Source: Echinicola strongylocentroti
Lineage (GTDB): Bacteria > Bacteroidota > Bacteroidia > Cytophagales > Cyclobacteriaceae
Direction: 5' to 3'
Assembly (NCBI RefSeq): GCF_003260975.1
Contig: NZ_CP030041.1
Coordinates: forward strand, 2,589,001-2,653,000
DNA: 64,000 nucleotides
The notes below the pieces were generated by a model that made no database searches, was not told the origin of the DNA, and saw only the letters and a program-made list of their open reading frames with translations. Below are positions 34,591 through 43,543 of the stretch, in pieces (within the stretch, counting starts at the first letter, position 1; each line of letters starts with the position of its first letter). Both the position numbers and the translations under genes were made by a program.

Positions 34591-36116
34591 CTACCTATAT
34601 TCATTATTACTTGGATCGGAATCCAACAACGCTGGATTGAGCACAAATTCCTCCGTAGGTATAGGCAATAATACATGGTGGGGTTGAATATTAGCCGCGG
34701 GATCCCAGACGCGATAAGCCGTATTTTTTACCACTTCTTCGAGCATGCCCCAACGAATCAAATCCATCCGTCTATGTCCTTCTCCGCCAAGCTCCCATCT
34801 TCTTTCGTCATAGATCGCCTGCCTAAAATCCTCTTTGGTCAGGCCTGACAATGGCATATCCGGTTCATAAGCTCTCTCCCTCACCTGATTGATCCATTGA
34901 TATGCCAAGGCTGTCGGGCCGTTCAGCTCATTTTCTGCTTCTGCTGCCATCAGGTAAACATCCGCAATCCTAAAAATGATCTTATTGTCTCCATGGTTAC
35001 CCTTGGTGAATTGACCTGATCGAGGTTCCACATTTTGGGCATATAGGGAAAGTTAAGCTCAAACCCCAAATACTCAGTAATGATATTGGAAGACCTTCTA
35101 AGGTCATTTTCTGGGAAGTCATTGACAAAACCGGGCAGTGGAATGGCAAGACCGTAGCCGGTAAATCCTTCTGCCCGCTCACCCAAGGCAGCACTCAGCT
35201 CACCTTGCTTCGTAGGATCTTTAGGCTCGTCCCTTATCCTTGGGGTGAAATGATCCACCCAATCATTGGATCGGACATCTTTGACAAAATCAATCTCCCA
35301 GATATTTTCGGCGTTATACTCATTATCAGGGGCAAAGATGGCAGCATAATCGTCCAATAAAACATGTGGCGAATTATTTATAATCTCTACGGCTTTGTCC
35401 CTGGCTTCTTGCCATTTCTGCTGGATCAAACAAATCTTCACCATCACAGTAGCTGCTGTCCATTTACTCGCCTTTCCCAAATCGTTGTCAGTATAGCTAT
35501 CAGGAAGTAAATCCTGAGCAGTCTGTAGGTCACTGATGATTTCATCTCTGATCATATCGGCATCGGATCGTGGAAGGACCTGAATCTCGGCAATAGGGAG
35601 ATTTTCCCGATAATAAGGCACATCACCCCATAGGTTTGTCAAGTGATAATAGGCATAGGCCCTTAAAAACAAGGTTTGCCCCTGAAAATAACCTCTTTCC
35701 TCTGCTGTCAGGGTTTCATTCATGTCCAGTTGTTCCAAAATGGTATTTGAATTGAGGATGACCGCATATAGGTCTTGCCAGGTCAATGGCGCTCCAGCCC
35801 CTTGGGATATAGCACTAATGTTACTTTCGCTCAACGTATAATGCTGAATCGGCTCCACCTGATCAAACACCCTATTGGGCCCTATCACATCGGCACCGTT
35901 TTCATAATACCTGTCCAAGCCAATCTTTCCGTGAAGGGAATTCTGCTTATAGATATTGTACAAACCCACTATCGCTAGGTCAAATTCAGCAGGTGTATTG
36001 AAGAAATTACCAGGCGAAACAATGTCCTTGGGTTTCTCCTCCAGAAAGCTATCACAGCCAGAGAGCACTCCTCCGGCCAATAGTACAATGATTAATAATC
36101 TGATTATATTTTTCAT
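34591..36116 (-). pseudogene. SusD/RagB-family lipoprotein, frameshifted
   Basis: SusD-like proteins are outer-membrane lipoproteins that lid the SusC transporter and bind glycans or peptides. The N-terminal part (ATG 36116; lipobox LLAGGVLSGC) runs in frame through the TPR-containing SusD core to FELNFPYMPK. It then leaves frame at 35031-35037 and stops at 34950. In the adjacent frame the protein continues with EPRSGQFTKGNHGDNKIIFR, the usual ADVYLMAAEAENEL, and a complete C-terminus ending at 34591. Adding one base near ...CCC AAA ATG would restore a protein of about 508 residues. Either a natural frameshift or an assembly error. Lies 30 bp downstream of susC. Confidence 0.85.
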
Positions 36117-36146
36117 TTTCTTTAGATTAAATAGCTCCACATTTAA

Positions 36147-39100
36147 TTAAAAATCGATTTTCGCACCTATGGCCACCGTTCTGGAAGTGGGATACTGTCC
36201 TTGGGAAAAACCCATGGACAGGTTATCACTACCCCTTCCGTACTGACTCGTTTCCGGGTCCTTTAATCGGAAGCTCGACAGTACGAACAGGTTGTTTCCA
36301 TTAATGTACACTGTAAGCCCATTAAGTTTGCTTTGCTCAAGAGGCAGATTATAGGCTAGCCGAAAACTCTTCAGCCTAATATGCGACCCATCTTCTATCA
36401 TCGCTGAGTTATTATAAACTTCAGAAAGCGAAGCAACAGACCCTGCCCTAGGAATATCCGAGGTAGGATTATCAGGGGTCCACCGATTAAGCGTCTCGGC
36501 GTATTTGGTGGTTTCGGACCTACCAAACAGTGCCGTCTGTGTCAAACTGTTAAACACTTCATTACCATAGGTTCCTTGGAAGAAAAAATCAAGATCAAAC
36601 CGACCAATGGAAAATGTGTTACCAAAACCAAAGTAAAAATCAGGTTGAGGACTGCCCAACACCACAAAGTCTTCCTCTGTAATTTGATTATCTCCATTGG
36701 TATCCTCAAACCGAGGCCCACCTACATCATGATCACCTCCGAGTCCAGCGGCATCGATTTCTTCTTGGGATTTCCAAGTACCCAAGTACCGTACACCTGT
36801 ATATACGGGGGTAGTTTCTCCTACAATTAACCTGGCACCTGTTCCTCCTTGCTGCGCTGGTGTGGCCAGATTAATAAAATCAACTCCCCCAAGATCTACC
36901 ACTTGGTTGTTATTATGCGAAATGGAAAGATTGGTGGACCAAGTGAAGTTTTCTTTGCTGATATTGACACTATTGGCCATAATCTCAAAGCCCGTGTTCT
37001 TTACCTTTCCTATATTCTGTAGCTTACTCACAAAGCCTGTTTGACGAGGTAACTGAGCATTTAAAAGTAAATCTTTGGTATTCTTCTGATAAAAATCCAA
37101 CTCAAAGGACAAGCGGCCATTTAAGAATCCCATCTCCAGCCCCACGTCCAGCTGCCGGGTCGTTTCCCATTTTAACGCTGGGTTTTCAGGCCTTCCCAAG
37201 ACTACGCCTGGTTGCTCGATGCCATTAAAGGTAGTATTGGCAGCATTTAACACGGCCAAGGTACGATAAGAAGGAATCGCCTGGCTACCAGAGAGGCCAT
37301 AACTGGTTCGGATTTTCAGATCGCTGAAGAGGTCTAGGTTCTGAATGAAAGGTTCTTCTGACACTCTCCAGGCAAAGGCCCCTGAAGGGAAAAACGCGTA
37401 TTTGTTTTCTGGAGCAAACCGGGAAGACCCGTCCACCCTTCCCACAACAGTGAAGAGGTATTTGTCTTTAAAAGAATAATTGACTCGTCCTAGCCAAGAG
37501 ACCAACTGAAAGGCATCATATCCTGAAGTCACCTCATTTCTGGTGGGGTCAGAGCCAAACCCAATGTTATTAAACCCTGTCACATCATTGGATAGACGGA
37601 ATGCCCTGGACGTACTGGTTTCAATTGTTGTTTTTTGGATGGTAAAACCGGCTAGGGCCGTAAGCCTGTCCCCGTTAGCAAAGTCCTTGTAATAATTAAC
37701 CGTATTTTCATTGATATACCCCATCCTCAGGCTGGTGTTTATCGCTGCATCTCCACCATTCTGTATGATAAGGTTATTGGGTAAAGCTCCTGGGTTGAAT
37801 ATGTTTTGTTTATAGTTATTGATCTCCGGACTCAAGGTAGTCTTAAAAATCAGGTTCTCCATTGGCCGCAATTCCAAGTAGATATTCCCAAGGATATTGG
37901 TGACAAAATCATGGTTCTGTCGCATTTGGATATCTGCTTCATAATTCCTGCTGATCCCATCCGTAATAGGATCAAGAGCGGTAAAATCCCCGTTTTCATC
38001 ATAAATCGCCCGAGTAGGTGTAGTGGTCAGATAGAGTCCGGAGAAGTTGATCTTACTGTTCTCATTTTTTAGTCGGGAGATGTTCACCCGGAAACCCGCT
38101 TTTACCAACTCCGAAATTTCCTTGTCCATATTTACCCGGAAAATGTATTTTTTTATTCCTGTCGATCGGATCAACCCTTCCTGGTCAAAATAATTGGCAG
38201 AGATATAATAGTTCGTCTTTTGGTCATCAGCAGTTCCGGAGATCGACAGGTCTACATTTTGTACTGCTCCATTTTGGCTGACTTGATCTATCCAGTCCAC
38301 GTTAGGGACAGATGACATATCGGGAAATGGAAGGGCAGACTGCCTGAATGCTGCATCCTCATTGGCGTAGGCCGCATGCTGAGGGCCATCCAGAAAATCT
38401 ACTTGTGTCACCATAGACTGGACTCCGTAGTAGGCATTTACGGAGACCTTGGTTTTGGCGCCTGCACCGCTCTTTGTCGTGACCAAAATGACGCCATTGG
38501 CACCTCTAGTTCCGTAGATGGACACTGCCACAGCATCTTTAAGCACATCGATTGACTGGATATCATTAGTATTGATATTGCTCAGATTAAAATCCGTACC
38601 AACGATTACTCCATCAATCACCCATAGCGGTTCATTGTTTCCTTGGATAGAGTTTCCTCCTCTAATCCTGATAGTAGGCGCAGCGCCAGGATCTCCACTT
38701 ATCTGAGAAACCTGCACGCCAGCAGCCCTGCCTTGTAATGTCTGATCCACCCGTGCAGCAGGCAGGTTTTCCAACTGGGCGCCCTCGACATTACTTACCG
38801 ATCCCGTGAGGTCCTTTTTCCTGACCTGACCATAGCCAATCACCACCACCTCTTCTAAATGGGACATATCTTGACCCAAGGCTACTTCTAAAGTAGTCTG
38901 GCCATTGACAGGAATATTTTGGGTGGTATATCCCAAATAGCTAAAGCTTAGCGTGGCATCCGCAGGAACGGAGAGCTCAAACCGTCCGTCAATGTCGGTG
39001 GCGGTACCGTTTACATTGGAAGTGTTTTTTGTGGCCAACTCTACCACATTTACCCCAGGAACAGTTTCCTTGGATTCGACATCTATTACCGTGCCCGTGA

Positions 39101-39182
39101 CGGTAATATTTTGTGCAAATGATGATGCTGCATAGAAAAGCAACAACACCGCAAAAAGGTACTTTTTGGTAAAATTACTCAT
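36147..39182 (-). CDS. SusC/RagA-family TonB-dependent outer-membrane receptor
   Basis: This 1011-residue outer-membrane transporter imports glycans or oligopeptides with its SusD partner. Features in order: signal peptide ending SSFAQ; a carboxypeptidase-regulatory-like domain (NITVTGTVIDVESKETVPGV, DGRFELSVP); the SusC signature MSHLEEVVVIGYGQVRKKDL; the TonB plug with LQGRAAGVQVSQISGDPG and IRIRGGNSIQGNNEPLWVID; then the 22-strand barrel ending in GAKIDF. Length and motifs are complete. Substrate is not predictable, and no polysaccharide-degrading enzymes flank it; the partner SusD gene is frameshifted. No anti-sigma/ECF regulator is adjacent. Confidence 0.94.
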   Translation of the reverse strand: MSNFTKKYLFAVLLLFYAASSFAQNITVTGTVIDVESKETVPGVNVVELATKNTSNVNGTATDIDGRFELSVPADATLSFSYLGYTTQNIPVNGQTTLEVALGQDMSHLEEVVVIGYGQVRKKDLTGSVSNVEGAQLENLPAARVDQTLQGRAAGVQVSQISGDPGAAPTIRIRGGNSIQGNNEPLWVIDGVIVGTDFNLSNINTNDIQSIDVLKDAVAVSIYGTRGANGVILVTTKSGAGAKTKVSVNAYYGVQSMVTQVDFLDGPQHAAYANEDAAFRQSALPFPDMSSVPNVDWIDQVSQNGAVQNVDLSISGTADDQKTNYYISANYFDQEGLIRSTGIKKYIFRVNMDKEISELVKAGFRVNISRLKNENSKINFSGLYLTTTPTRAIYDENGDFTALDPITDGISRNYEADIQMRQNHDFVTNILGNIYLELRPMENLIFKTTLSPEINNYKQNIFNPGALPNNLIIQNGGDAAINTSLRMGYINENTVNYYKDFANGDRLTALAGFTIQKTTIETSTSRAFRLSNDVTGFNNIGFGSDPTRNEVTSGYDAFQLVSWLGRVNYSFKDKYLFTVVGRVDGSSRFAPENKYAFFPSGAFAWRVSEEPFIQNLDLFSDLKIRTSYGLSGSQAIPSYRTLAVLNAANTTFNGIEQPGVVLGRPENPALKWETTRQLDVGLEMGFLNGRLSFELDFYQKNTKDLLLNAQLPRQTGFVSKLQNIGKVKNTGFEIMANSVNISKENFTWSTNLSISHNNNQVVDLGGVDFINLATPAQQGGTGARLIVGETTPVYTGVRYLGTWKSQEEIDAAGLGGDHDVGGPRFEDTNGDNQITEEDFVVLGSPQPDFYFGFGNTFSIGRFDLDFFFQGTYGNEVFNSLTQTALFGRSETTKYAETLNRWTPDNPTSDIPRAGSVASLSEVYNNSAMIEDGSHIRLKSFRLAYNLPLEQSKLNGLTVYINGNNLFVLSSFRLKDPETSQYGRGSDNLSMGFSQGQYPTSRTVAIGAKIDF

Positions 39183-39803
39183 AATGGTTATATAGTTTAG
39201 GTTAATTTTAATTGACTACAATTGGTAATTTCCCGATCCTCCAGCTGTCATATTTCAGCTTGAGTAAAGCTAACTTGCCGTCAAGGCAGCGTGAATATCC
39301 TCGCTATGTCCTTCGATTTTTTATGTACTGAAATGGTCGAAGAACGTAATTGAGCCTAATTTTATACCTCCATCAAAAAGTAGTTTTACCGATAGGAGGG
39401 ACATGGCCTTTTTGCTCCTAATTAATGCTGCCATTATCATTTGCCCCCCTCTACATTTCAACCCGAAATATGCATCAGCCAGGTTCAAAACGAATCAATG
39501 GGCAACAGGAAACAATAGTAAAGAGGTAGTCAATGTTTCTTGGCTTTATAGTTATCTTTCAAAAAGGTAGTTAAACCCGGAATATTGGTCAGTCAACAAA
39601 TCCACAAGGGTGTAAAACAAATATACCTATCTAGAAATCAACACTCTGCAAAAAACCAGATAGTATTAGGATGAGCCATAGGGTAATTACATGCGCTTAA
39701 CAACAGGCCGATAATCCCCTCAGGCAAAAGCCAGCATTCTTACAATAAGTTAAAAAAAACTTTTATCAAGATCAATGGATTGGATTAATAAAAAAATAAA
39801 ACT

Positions 39804-39839
39804 ATGAAAGGGTTAGAAAGATTATTGAAAGAAATCTAA
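39804..39839 (+). other. Tiny 11-codon ORF before a terminator (uncertain)
   Basis: ATG...TAA encoding MKGLERLLKEI, an amphipathic helix-like peptide. It lies 18 bp before a perfect hairpin with U tail. This could be coincidence; no promoter was recognised. Confidence 0.15.
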
Positions 39840-39856
39840 AACCAGTGAAAAAAAAT

Positions 39857-39885
39857 AAAAAGTAGCCTTTCGGGCTACTTTTTAT
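39857..39885 (-). terminator. Terminator downstream of lpd
   Basis: AAAAAGTAGCC pairs with GGCTACTTTTT over a 5-nt loop, with A/T tails on both sides. It lies 25 bp after the lpd stop and may be bidirectional. Confidence 0.88.
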
Positions 39886-39909
39886 ATAATTTAAAACTAT
39901 ATTCTTTAA

Positions 39910-41310
39910 CTAAACGTGCAAAGCTCTATTTTCAGTTGCTGCCAAACAAGCCTCCTTAAAGGCTTCTGTGTATGTGGGATGCGCATGGGACATTCGGGCG
40001 ATATCCTCTGCAGAAGCCCGGTATTCCATGGCCACTACCGCTTCAGCAATCATATCTGCAGTTCTTGGCCCTATCATGTGCACACCGAGTATTTCATCCG
40101 TTTCTGCGTCAGCCAATACCTTCACCAAACCATCCGTGTCCATGGATGCCCTAGCACGACCAGAGGCCATAAATGGAAACTTACCGGTTTTGTATTTGAT
40201 ACCTTTTTCTTTTAATTCCTCTTCAGAATATCCCACCGCAGCTACTTCCGGCCACGTATAGACGACGCCAGGAATTAGGTTGTAATTGATATGCGGCTTT
40301 TGTCCAGCGAGTTGCTCCACCACCAGCATCCCCTCTTCTTCAGCCTTATGGGCCAACATAGCGCCTTTTACGACATCACCGATGGCGTAGATATTATCAG
40401 CGGATGTTTTCAGGTGTTCATCTACTTCTACTTGACCCCGGTCATTCAGCTTCACGCCGGCAGCTTCAGTATTTAGCCCCTCAGTGTACGGCTTCCTACC
40501 AATGGATACCAATACGTAATCACCCTTCACTTCTACTTCTTCGCCCTTGCTGTTCTCTGCCGTGACGGTCACCTGCTTCGCAGTGCTTTTTACAGCAGTC
40601 ACCTTGTGCTTCAGGTAAAACTCAAAGCCCAGTTTTTTAAGGGACTTTTGCAGCTCTTTGCCCATGGTCTTGTCCATGGAAGGAATCAGGGAGTCCATGA
40701 ATTCCACTACGGATACTTTGGCTCCCATTCGGGCATATACAGATCCCAGTTCCATTCCGATCACCCCTCCACCAATCACGATCATGTGCTTCGGTATTTC
40801 TTTCATCTTCAAGGCCTCTGTAGAGGTAATGACACGCTTCTTATCAATCTCGATAAACGGCAACGAAGCGGGCTTTGAACCTGTGGCTATGATGACATTC
40901 TTTCCTGTAATCTCCTCGGATTTGCCATCGTCTTTGGTCACTTTCACGGTATTCTTATCCACAAAAGAACCTACTCCTTGATGTACATCGATTTTATTCT
41001 TTTTCATCAAGTACTGGATACCGTCCACGTTCTGCTTCACCACATCATCCTTGCGTGAAATCATCTGCTTCAGGTTTACCTTCAGGTCCTTCAGGTCAAT
41101 ACCATGGGTCTGAAAAGTATGGGCCGCATTGTGATAATGCTCCGTAGAGTCCAGCAATGCCTTGGAAGGAATACAGCCCACATTCAGGCAAGTACCTCCA
41201 AGAGTGGGGTATTTTTCGATAATGGCAGTTTTCATGCCGAGTTGCGCCCCTCTGATAGCGGCCACATAGCCTCCCGGCCCAGATCCGATTACGATTAAGT
41301 CGTATGTCAT
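39910..41310 (-). CDS. lpdA: Dihydrolipoyl dehydrogenase (E3)
   Basis: E3 reoxidises dihydrolipoyl groups of the 2-oxoglutarate and pyruvate dehydrogenase complexes and the glycine cleavage system using FAD and NAD+. From the ATG at 41310 (TYDLIVIGSGPGGYVAAIRG) the protein is 466 residues, normal length. The in-frame start at 41343 would add 11 residues read from a flanking repeat. Visible: the FAD-binding GxGxxG, the redox-active GGTCLNVGC (C41, C46), the NAD-binding VIGGGVIGMELGSVYARMG, and the C-terminal His-Glu in SHAHPTYTEAFKE. Downstream of odhB, separated by the four-helix-bundle gene. Confidence 0.95.
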   Translation of the reverse strand: MTYDLIVIGSGPGGYVAAIRGAQLGMKTAIIEKYPTLGGTCLNVGCIPSKALLDSTEHYHNAAHTFQTHGIDLKDLKVNLKQMISRKDDVVKQNVDGIQYLMKKNKIDVHQGVGSFVDKNTVKVTKDDGKSEEITGKNVIIATGSKPASLPFIEIDKKRVITSTEALKMKEIPKHMIVIGGGVIGMELGSVYARMGAKVSVVEFMDSLIPSMDKTMGKELQKSLKKLGFEFYLKHKVTAVKSTAKQVTVTAENSKGEEVEVKGDYVLVSIGRKPYTEGLNTEAAGVKLNDRGQVEVDEHLKTSADNIYAIGDVVKGAMLAHKAEEEGMLVVEQLAGQKPHINYNLIPGVVYTWPEVAAVGYSEEELKEKGIKYKTGKFPFMASGRARASMDTDGLVKVLADAETDEILGVHMIGPRTADMIAEAVVAMEYRASAEDIARMSHAHPTYTEAFKEACLAATENRALHV

Positions 41311-41365
41311 GTTTGTTGGTTTTGAACAAAGTACGAGGTACAATGTACCAAGTACGAAGAATGTG

Positions 41366-41719
41366 TTATTTTTTTAAACTCCGCTTAAGTCCAAAGATCA
41401 TATTATGAATGGTCTCTAAATCCTTTGACACTTTCATAAAATCACTTTCCTCTATATAATTTAGTTTATTGGAAATTACTAATTGCGTGTCCAACTCAAA
41501 GGCTGAGCCCAGTGCAATACCCAGAAACTGATCAAATTCCTTATCGGAATTTCTACCAGCTCCTTCTGCTATATTTGAAGGAATAGAAACAACAGCTCTA
41601 TTAATTTGACTTATCAACCCAAATTTTTCTTGTTTTGGCAGTCCCTCTGTTATTTTATAAACTTCAACAGCTAAATCAATCGCTTTTTTCCAAACCTGAA
41701 GTTCTTTGTACCTGTGCAT
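41366..41719 (-). CDS. Four-helix-bundle protein (S23 / 23S rRNA intervening-sequence protein family)
   Basis: This 117-residue, all-helical cytosolic protein has the family pattern YKELQVWKKAIDLAVEVYKI, then LPKQEKFGLISQINRAVVSI, PSNIAEGAGRNSDKEFDQFL and a C-terminal helix ending LKRSLKK. Such proteins form pentameric bundles and include the intervening-sequence-encoded bIVP and the Avd subunit of diversity-generating retroelements. No rRNA, reverse transcriptase or variable repeat is nearby, so the role is unknown. A -7 box (TAGGTTTG on the minus strand, 41762-41769) lies about 43 bp upstream, giving it its own promoter. Confidence 0.9.
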   Translation of the reverse strand: MHRYKELQVWKKAIDLAVEVYKITEGLPKQEKFGLISQINRAVVSIPSNIAEGAGRNSDKEFDQFLGIALGSAFELDTQLVISNKLNYIEESDFMKVSKDLETIHNMIFGLKRSLKK

Positions 41720-41761
41720 AATAATTACGTTAAATTAATGATGATGAAATAAGGAAGTTAG

Positions 41762-41769
41762 CAAACCTA
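41762..41769 (-). promoter_or_regulatory. -7 promoter box of the four-helix-bundle gene
   Basis: Minus-strand TAGGTTTG, a perfect TAnnTTTG match, 43 bp before the ATG; it could also drive lpdA. Confidence 0.4.
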
Positions 41770-41860
41770 TCTTATAATTTAACAATTATTTTCCACACGA
41801 AACATAGAACAAAATAGCAGTAAGTACTTCGTACACCGTACATAGTACTTTGTACTTATT

Positions 41861-43423
41861 TTAGACCCCAAGCAGCAATCTCGCTGGGTCTTCCAGCAAT
41901 TGCTTCAGTCTCACTAGGAAGCTGACGGATTCACGGCCATCGATGATTCTGTGGTCGTAGGACAGGGCGATGTACATCATTGGAAGTATTTTTACCTCAC
42001 CATTTACCGCCATTGGTCGTTCCACGATATTGTGCATCCCAAGGATGGCAGACTGTGGTTGGTTGATGATCGGTGTGGACATCATGGAGCCAAAGATACC
42101 GCCATTGGTGATGGTAAAGGTGCCACCTGTCATCTCTTCAATGGTCAGCTTACCGTCCCGGGCCTTGGTAGCCAATCGAACCACTTCTTTCTCCACTTGG
42201 TCAAAAGACAGGGACTCTGCATTCCTAATGACAGGAACTACCAAGCCTTTTGGTGCTGACACGGCGATGGAAACATCACAGAAATCATGATAGATGATCT
42301 CATTGCCATCGATCTGTGCATTGACTGCAGGCCATTCCTGAAGGGCCACACAAACGGCCTTGGTGAAGAACGACATAAACCCAAGGTTTACATTGTGCTT
42401 CTCCTTGAACATTTCCTTGTATTGTTTCCTTAGGTCCATGATCGGTTTCATGTTGACCTCATTGAAAGTGGTGAGCATGGCCGTTTCGTTTTTGGCCGCT
42501 ACCAATCTCTTGGAAATGGTTTTTCGGAGAGAAGACATTTTCTCTCGCTTCATATTTCGTTCTCCCGCCACCTTAGGTGCTTCAGGAGCCGTTTCTTTTT
42601 TCTCGGATTTGGAAGGCTTGGAAGCCGCAGGCTTAGCAGCTTGCTTCTGGGCTTTTTCGGCATCTTCTTTGGTGATCCTGCCGTCTTTGCCTGTACCTTT
42701 TACCTCTTTGGCGTCGATACCTTTTTCTGCCAGGATTTTAGCCGCAGCTGGAGAAGCATGACCTTCTGCATAGCTGCCTGATCCACCGGAAGAGGTAGCT
42801 GACGTACTTTCTTCTTCTTTGGAGGAGTCATCAGCTTCAGGAGCATCGCCTTCCACTACTTCGATCTTACAGATCAGCCCACCTATCTCTAGGGTATCGC
42901 CTTCTTCTGCCACACGCTTCAAGATCCCTTGTGCCTCAGCTGGCAGTTCAAAGGTCGCTTTGTCGGAATCCACTTCGGCAATGATCTCATCCATCTCCAC
43001 AAAATCGCCGTCTTCCTTTAACCAAGAAGCCAAGGTCACTTCCGTAATGGATTCTCCTACTGTGGGAACGACCATCTCCTTCACTTCACCTGTTTTGCCG
43101 GATTTATTTTCAGCAGGTTTTTTGGTTTCTTTACTGTCAGAAGATGTCTCTTTTTCTTCTTTTGCAGGAGCAGCATCGCCTTCAGAAGCGTTGGTGTCGA
43201 TCTCACAGATCACCGCACCAATTTCAAGGGTATCGCCGGCCTCTGCCTTTACGGTCAGCACCCCGTCTGCCTCTGCTGTCAGTTCAAAAGTGGCCTTGTC
43301 AGATTCCAATTCGCAGATTACCTCGTCCATTTCGACGTACTCTCCGGTATTTTTAAACCACTGACCAATAGTTACCTCAGTAATGGATTCGCCCACAGCG
43401 GGGACTTTGATTTCTAAACTCAT
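41861..43423 (-). CDS. odhB: 2-oxoglutarate dehydrogenase E2, dihydrolipoyllysine succinyltransferase with two lipoyl domains
   Basis: This 520-residue core enzyme transfers the succinyl group from lipoyl to CoA in the TCA cycle. Two lipoyl domains are visible, with lipoyl lysines K43 ([11 protein letters not shown]) and K155 ([11 protein letters not shown]), separated by Lys/Glu/Ser-rich linkers. A peripheral-subunit-binding domain ([20 protein letters not shown]) and the acyltransferase domain follow, ending with active-site [17 protein letters not shown]. coli SucB has only one lipoyl domain, so two here is a difference. A 2-oxoglutarate rather than pyruvate role is inferred from the sucA gene immediately upstream (121-bp gap). 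Confidence 0.94.
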   Translation of the reverse strand: MSLEIKVPAVGESITEVTIGQWFKNTGEYVEMDEVICELESDKATFELTAEADGVLTVKAEAGDTLEIGAVICEIDTNASEGDAAPAKEEKETSSDSKETKKPAENKSGKTGEVKEMVVPTVGESITEVTLASWLKEDGDFVEMDEIIAEVDSDKATFELPAEAQGILKRVAEEGDTLEIGGLICKIEVVEGDAPEADDSSKEEESTSATSSGGSGSYAEGHASPAAAKILAEKGIDAKEVKGTGKDGRITKEDAEKAQKQAAKPAASKPSKSEKKETAPEAPKVAGERNMKREKMSSLRKTISKRLVAAKNETAMLTTFNEVNMKPIMDLRKQYKEMFKEKHNVNLGFMSFFTKAVCVALQEWPAVNAQIDGNEIIYHDFCDVSIAVSAPKGLVVPVIRNAESLSFDQVEKEVVRLATKARDGKLTIEEMTGGTFTITNGGIFGSMMSTPIINQPQSAILGMHNIVERPMAVNGEVKILPMMYIALSYDHRIIDGRESVSFLVRLKQLLEDPARLLLGV

Positions 43424-43543
43424 GGCTTTTTATTTTTCCCCCAAACTCGCTGGTTTAAGGTTAATTTCTAATTATCGATTTAAAATAATAAAATTAAACC
43501 CAAAAGCGGCACCATGCTTTCTAAAACATAGTGCCCTGGGGGA

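Larger units (their letters stand above)
39183..39909. other. 727-bp spacer between susC and lpd
   Basis: No sizeable gene. It contains single arms related to the MITE-like family (39463-39483, CAACCCGAAATATGCATCAG; 39571-39592), a tiny 11-codon ORF on the plus strand at 39804-39839 directly before a terminator, and that terminator (39857-39885). The susC promoter must lie near its right boundary but no consensus -7 box was identified. Confidence 0.55.
41325..41860. mobile_element. Candidate four-helix-bundle gene cassette flanked by GTAC-rich inverted repeats
   Basis: The left flank (41328-41358, GAACAAAGTACGAGGTACAA and on) and right flank (41827-41857, GTACTTCGTACACCGTACAT and on) are clusters of GTAC-centred repeats that match in inverted orientation. 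They bracket the four-helix-bundle gene, and the right flank runs to within a few bases of the odhB stop codon. The arrangement suggests a gene plus repeats inserted between odhB and lpdA. No transposase is present. Confidence 0.45.

Noticed and set aside
35025..35045. Programmed -1 frameshifting as an explanation for the susD break
   Set aside because: No X_XXY_YYZ heptamer in register: ATG CCC AAA ATG does not offer one, unlike the GH3/beta-lactamase case.
41366..41719. Avd subunit of a diversity-generating retroelement
   Set aside because: No reverse transcriptase, template repeat or variable target gene lies in the surrounding sequence.
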